Below, piece by piece: positions 15,801-16,578 of a stretch of DNA of 16,578 nt. How positions within the stretch are numbered: position 1 is the stretch's first letter; the number at the start of each line of letters is the position of its first letter. Source of the stretch: Euryarchaeota archaeon UBA82 (GTDB taxonomy: Archaea; Thermoplasmatota; Poseidoniia; Poseidoniales; Poseidoniaceae); assembly GCA_002496635.1 (NCBI GenBank), contig DAKQ01000095.1:22589-39166 (forward strand). Direction: 5' to 3'. The notes under the pieces were generated by a model. It made no database searches and was not told where the DNA came from. It saw only the letters and a list, made by a program, of their open reading frames with translations. Position numbers and translations under genes: made by a program.

Positions 15801-16288
15801 ACATCCATCTCCTTTGTGAGTGATGTTCTTGCGTCGCTGAATACGACATGATAAGGTCGTTGAGATTCTTCAGAGAGGTCAACTATCGGGAGCTTTTGCC
15901 CAGACACTGCAACTTCTGCAAAGGAGCGGAGAGTCGGAGAAATCCATTCTAGTTGTGAAAATAGTTCTTTAGGCACATACTTCGCTTGTTGAATTTCTTC
16001 TTTTTGTGCGAACAAGTTACCGCTTTCAACTGAGACCGAATAACACAGGAATAAACCAACGTTATCAGAGGTCTTTGTCGATCGAAATCCAATGAATCCT
16101 TCGACGATACCGTCCAATCCTGTCTCTTCTTTTAACTCCCTTAGAACTGCGTTTTCAATGGACTCATTTTGGTCGACATACCCTTTTGGCAGACCCCATT
16201 GACCTTTGTAAGGACCCCTTGCTTCTTGGACCAGAAGAACACGTTTGTCACGGACTACAGCAGCAGCCACTCCAACATCAAATCCCAT
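15797..16288 (-). CDS. Nudix hydrolase (MutT-like)
   Basis: The 163-residue protein carries a complete Nudix box at residues 36-58 (G-x5-E-x7-RELKEETGL), preceded by GQWGLPKGYV. All catalytic glutamates (E51, E54, E55) are present. Nudix enzymes hydrolyse nucleoside-diphosphate-linked substrates. The GLPKG motif is common in MutT/Ap4A-type members, but the substrate cannot be told from sequence. ATG at 16288 is chosen with GTGAT four bases upstream. In-frame GTG codons at 16297 and 16318 would add 3 or 10 residues. The stop overlaps the photolyase start as ATGA. First in an operon with photolyase, it may clean damaged nucleotides, which is inference. Confidence 0.9.
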   Translation of the reverse strand: MGFDVGVAAAVVRDKRVLLVQEARGPYKGQWGLPKGYVDQNESIENAVLRELKEETGLDGIVEGFIGFRSTKTSDNVGLFLCYSVSVESGNLFAQKEEIQQAKYVPKELFSQLEWISPTLRSFAEVAVSGQKLPIVDLSEESQRPYHVVFSDARTSLTKEMDV

Positions 16289-16403
16289 CCGAATCACATA
16301 AGAAAGTAGAACACACACTATATGAAGGACCGTTTATTGAAAACCCACAACACTTCCTTGGTCGAGAACATTCCTTTATACCTAAAACGCCAATCTTATT
16401 TTT
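16289..16403. promoter_or_regulatory. Divergent intergenic region between Nudix and RibA-like genes
   Basis: This 115-base gap holds two candidate promoters: TTTATA at 16375-16380 for the plus strand and TTCATATAGT near 16317-16326 for the minus strand. The minus element is centred about 33 bases before the Nudix ATG. I see no RNA gene or inverted repeat in it. Confidence 0.4.
16375..16380 (+). promoter_or_regulatory. TATA box (TTTATA) of a leaderless promoter
   Basis: TTTATA is centred 26 bases before the ATG at 16404, the canonical distance from archaeal TATA box to transcription start. The transcript would therefore start at or next to the ATG, which supports that codon as a genuine start. 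Confidence 0.5.
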
Positions 16404-16578
16404 ATGTCGAGCAATGAAATTGTACAATACACGGCAGTTCCAGCAGATGCTAAACTCCCTACAAAATACGGCGACTTCAGAATTCTCTCATACATAGACC
16501 CTAGGTCAATACCGGAATGATACATATGGCGGAAGTTATTTTGACAGCAGACATAGTCACCCTAAATGAGGCAAAGAA
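16404..16578 (+). CDS. GTP cyclohydrolase II-like (RibA) N-terminus, apparent frameshift, runs off right edge
   Basis: From the ATG at 16404 (26 bases after a TATA box) the frame reads MSSNEIVQYTAVPADAKLPT then KYGDFRILSYIDPRS, and stops at 16518. The segment A-x-A-x-LPT-x-YGDF resembles the start of GTP cyclohydrolase II, the first enzyme of flavin synthesis. After the break, another frame continues as NTGMIHMAEVILTADIV and stays open to the window edge. TG-x-x-H-x-A is what the family shows at the equivalent position (TG-x-(E/D)-H-V-A). Inserting one base near 16507 would join the two frames, so a deletion or a sequencing error is likely. Alternatively a separate gene starts at ATG 16517 or 16526. 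The family match is short and recalled, not searched. Confidence 0.45.

Noticed and set aside
16186..16497. Plus-strand open frame of 103 codons over the Nudix start and the intergenic region
   Set aside because: It overlaps the catalytic Nudix coding region antisense and ignores the TATA-ATG arrangement at 16375-16404; no domain is visible.
16289..16525. Possible tRNA or small RNA in the right-hand gap
   Set aside because: No cloverleaf-like stems or TTCGA-type loop in a suitable context could be found; the segment is better explained by promoters and the RibA-like frame.

Overview
The window looks like marine archaeal DNA, most likely from a Marine Group II/III-type euryarchaeon (Poseidoniales-like). 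This is an inference. It rests on TATA-like boxes 26-28 bases upstream of start codons (leaderless-type promoters), very large secreted calcium-binding repeat proteins with one C-terminal membrane anchor, and a class II photolyase. No ribosomal RNA, tRNA or universal marker is present, so the placement is not proven. Nearly all of the sequence is coding, and eight of the ten genes are on the minus strand.

Left block (minus strand, 7466 down to 1). A giant 2143-residue surface protein has a signal peptide, FG-GAP (integrin-alpha-like) repeats, a long thrombospondin type 3 (TSP3) block, one membrane helix, an Asp-rich stretch and an RGPPG-repeat cytosolic tail. It is followed 51 bases later by a probably cytosolic protein with a Pro/Glu-rich tail that runs off the left edge.

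Middle block. A thiamine pyrophosphokinase gene is the only complete plus-strand gene (7576-8199). It is divergent from the giant gene and overlaps the end of the next operon tail to tail. That operon (minus strand, 12863 down to 8185) encodes three membrane proteins: an 840-residue PPC-like/TSP3 protein, a 432-residue protein with a duplicated Cys-paired extracellular domain, and a membrane-anchored DUF4105 (Lnb N-terminal domain) protein. Gene junctions overlap or are 4 bases apart.

Right block. A compact minus-strand operon (16288 down to 12904) encodes a Nudix hydrolase, a class II CPD photolyase and an SRPBCC-SDR (TIGR01777) fusion. The junctions are an ATGA overlap and a 5-base gap, which suggests a light-damage/oxidative-stress unit. 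Divergent from it, at the right edge, a leaderless promoter precedes an ORF whose N-terminus resembles GTP cyclohydrolase II (flavin synthesis) but which breaks at an apparent single-base frameshift.

The most interesting items are the two surface-protein systems (one integrin/thrombospondin-like, one linked to a DUF4105 enzyme-like protein), the archaeal photolyase operon, and the apparently frameshifted RibA-like gene.
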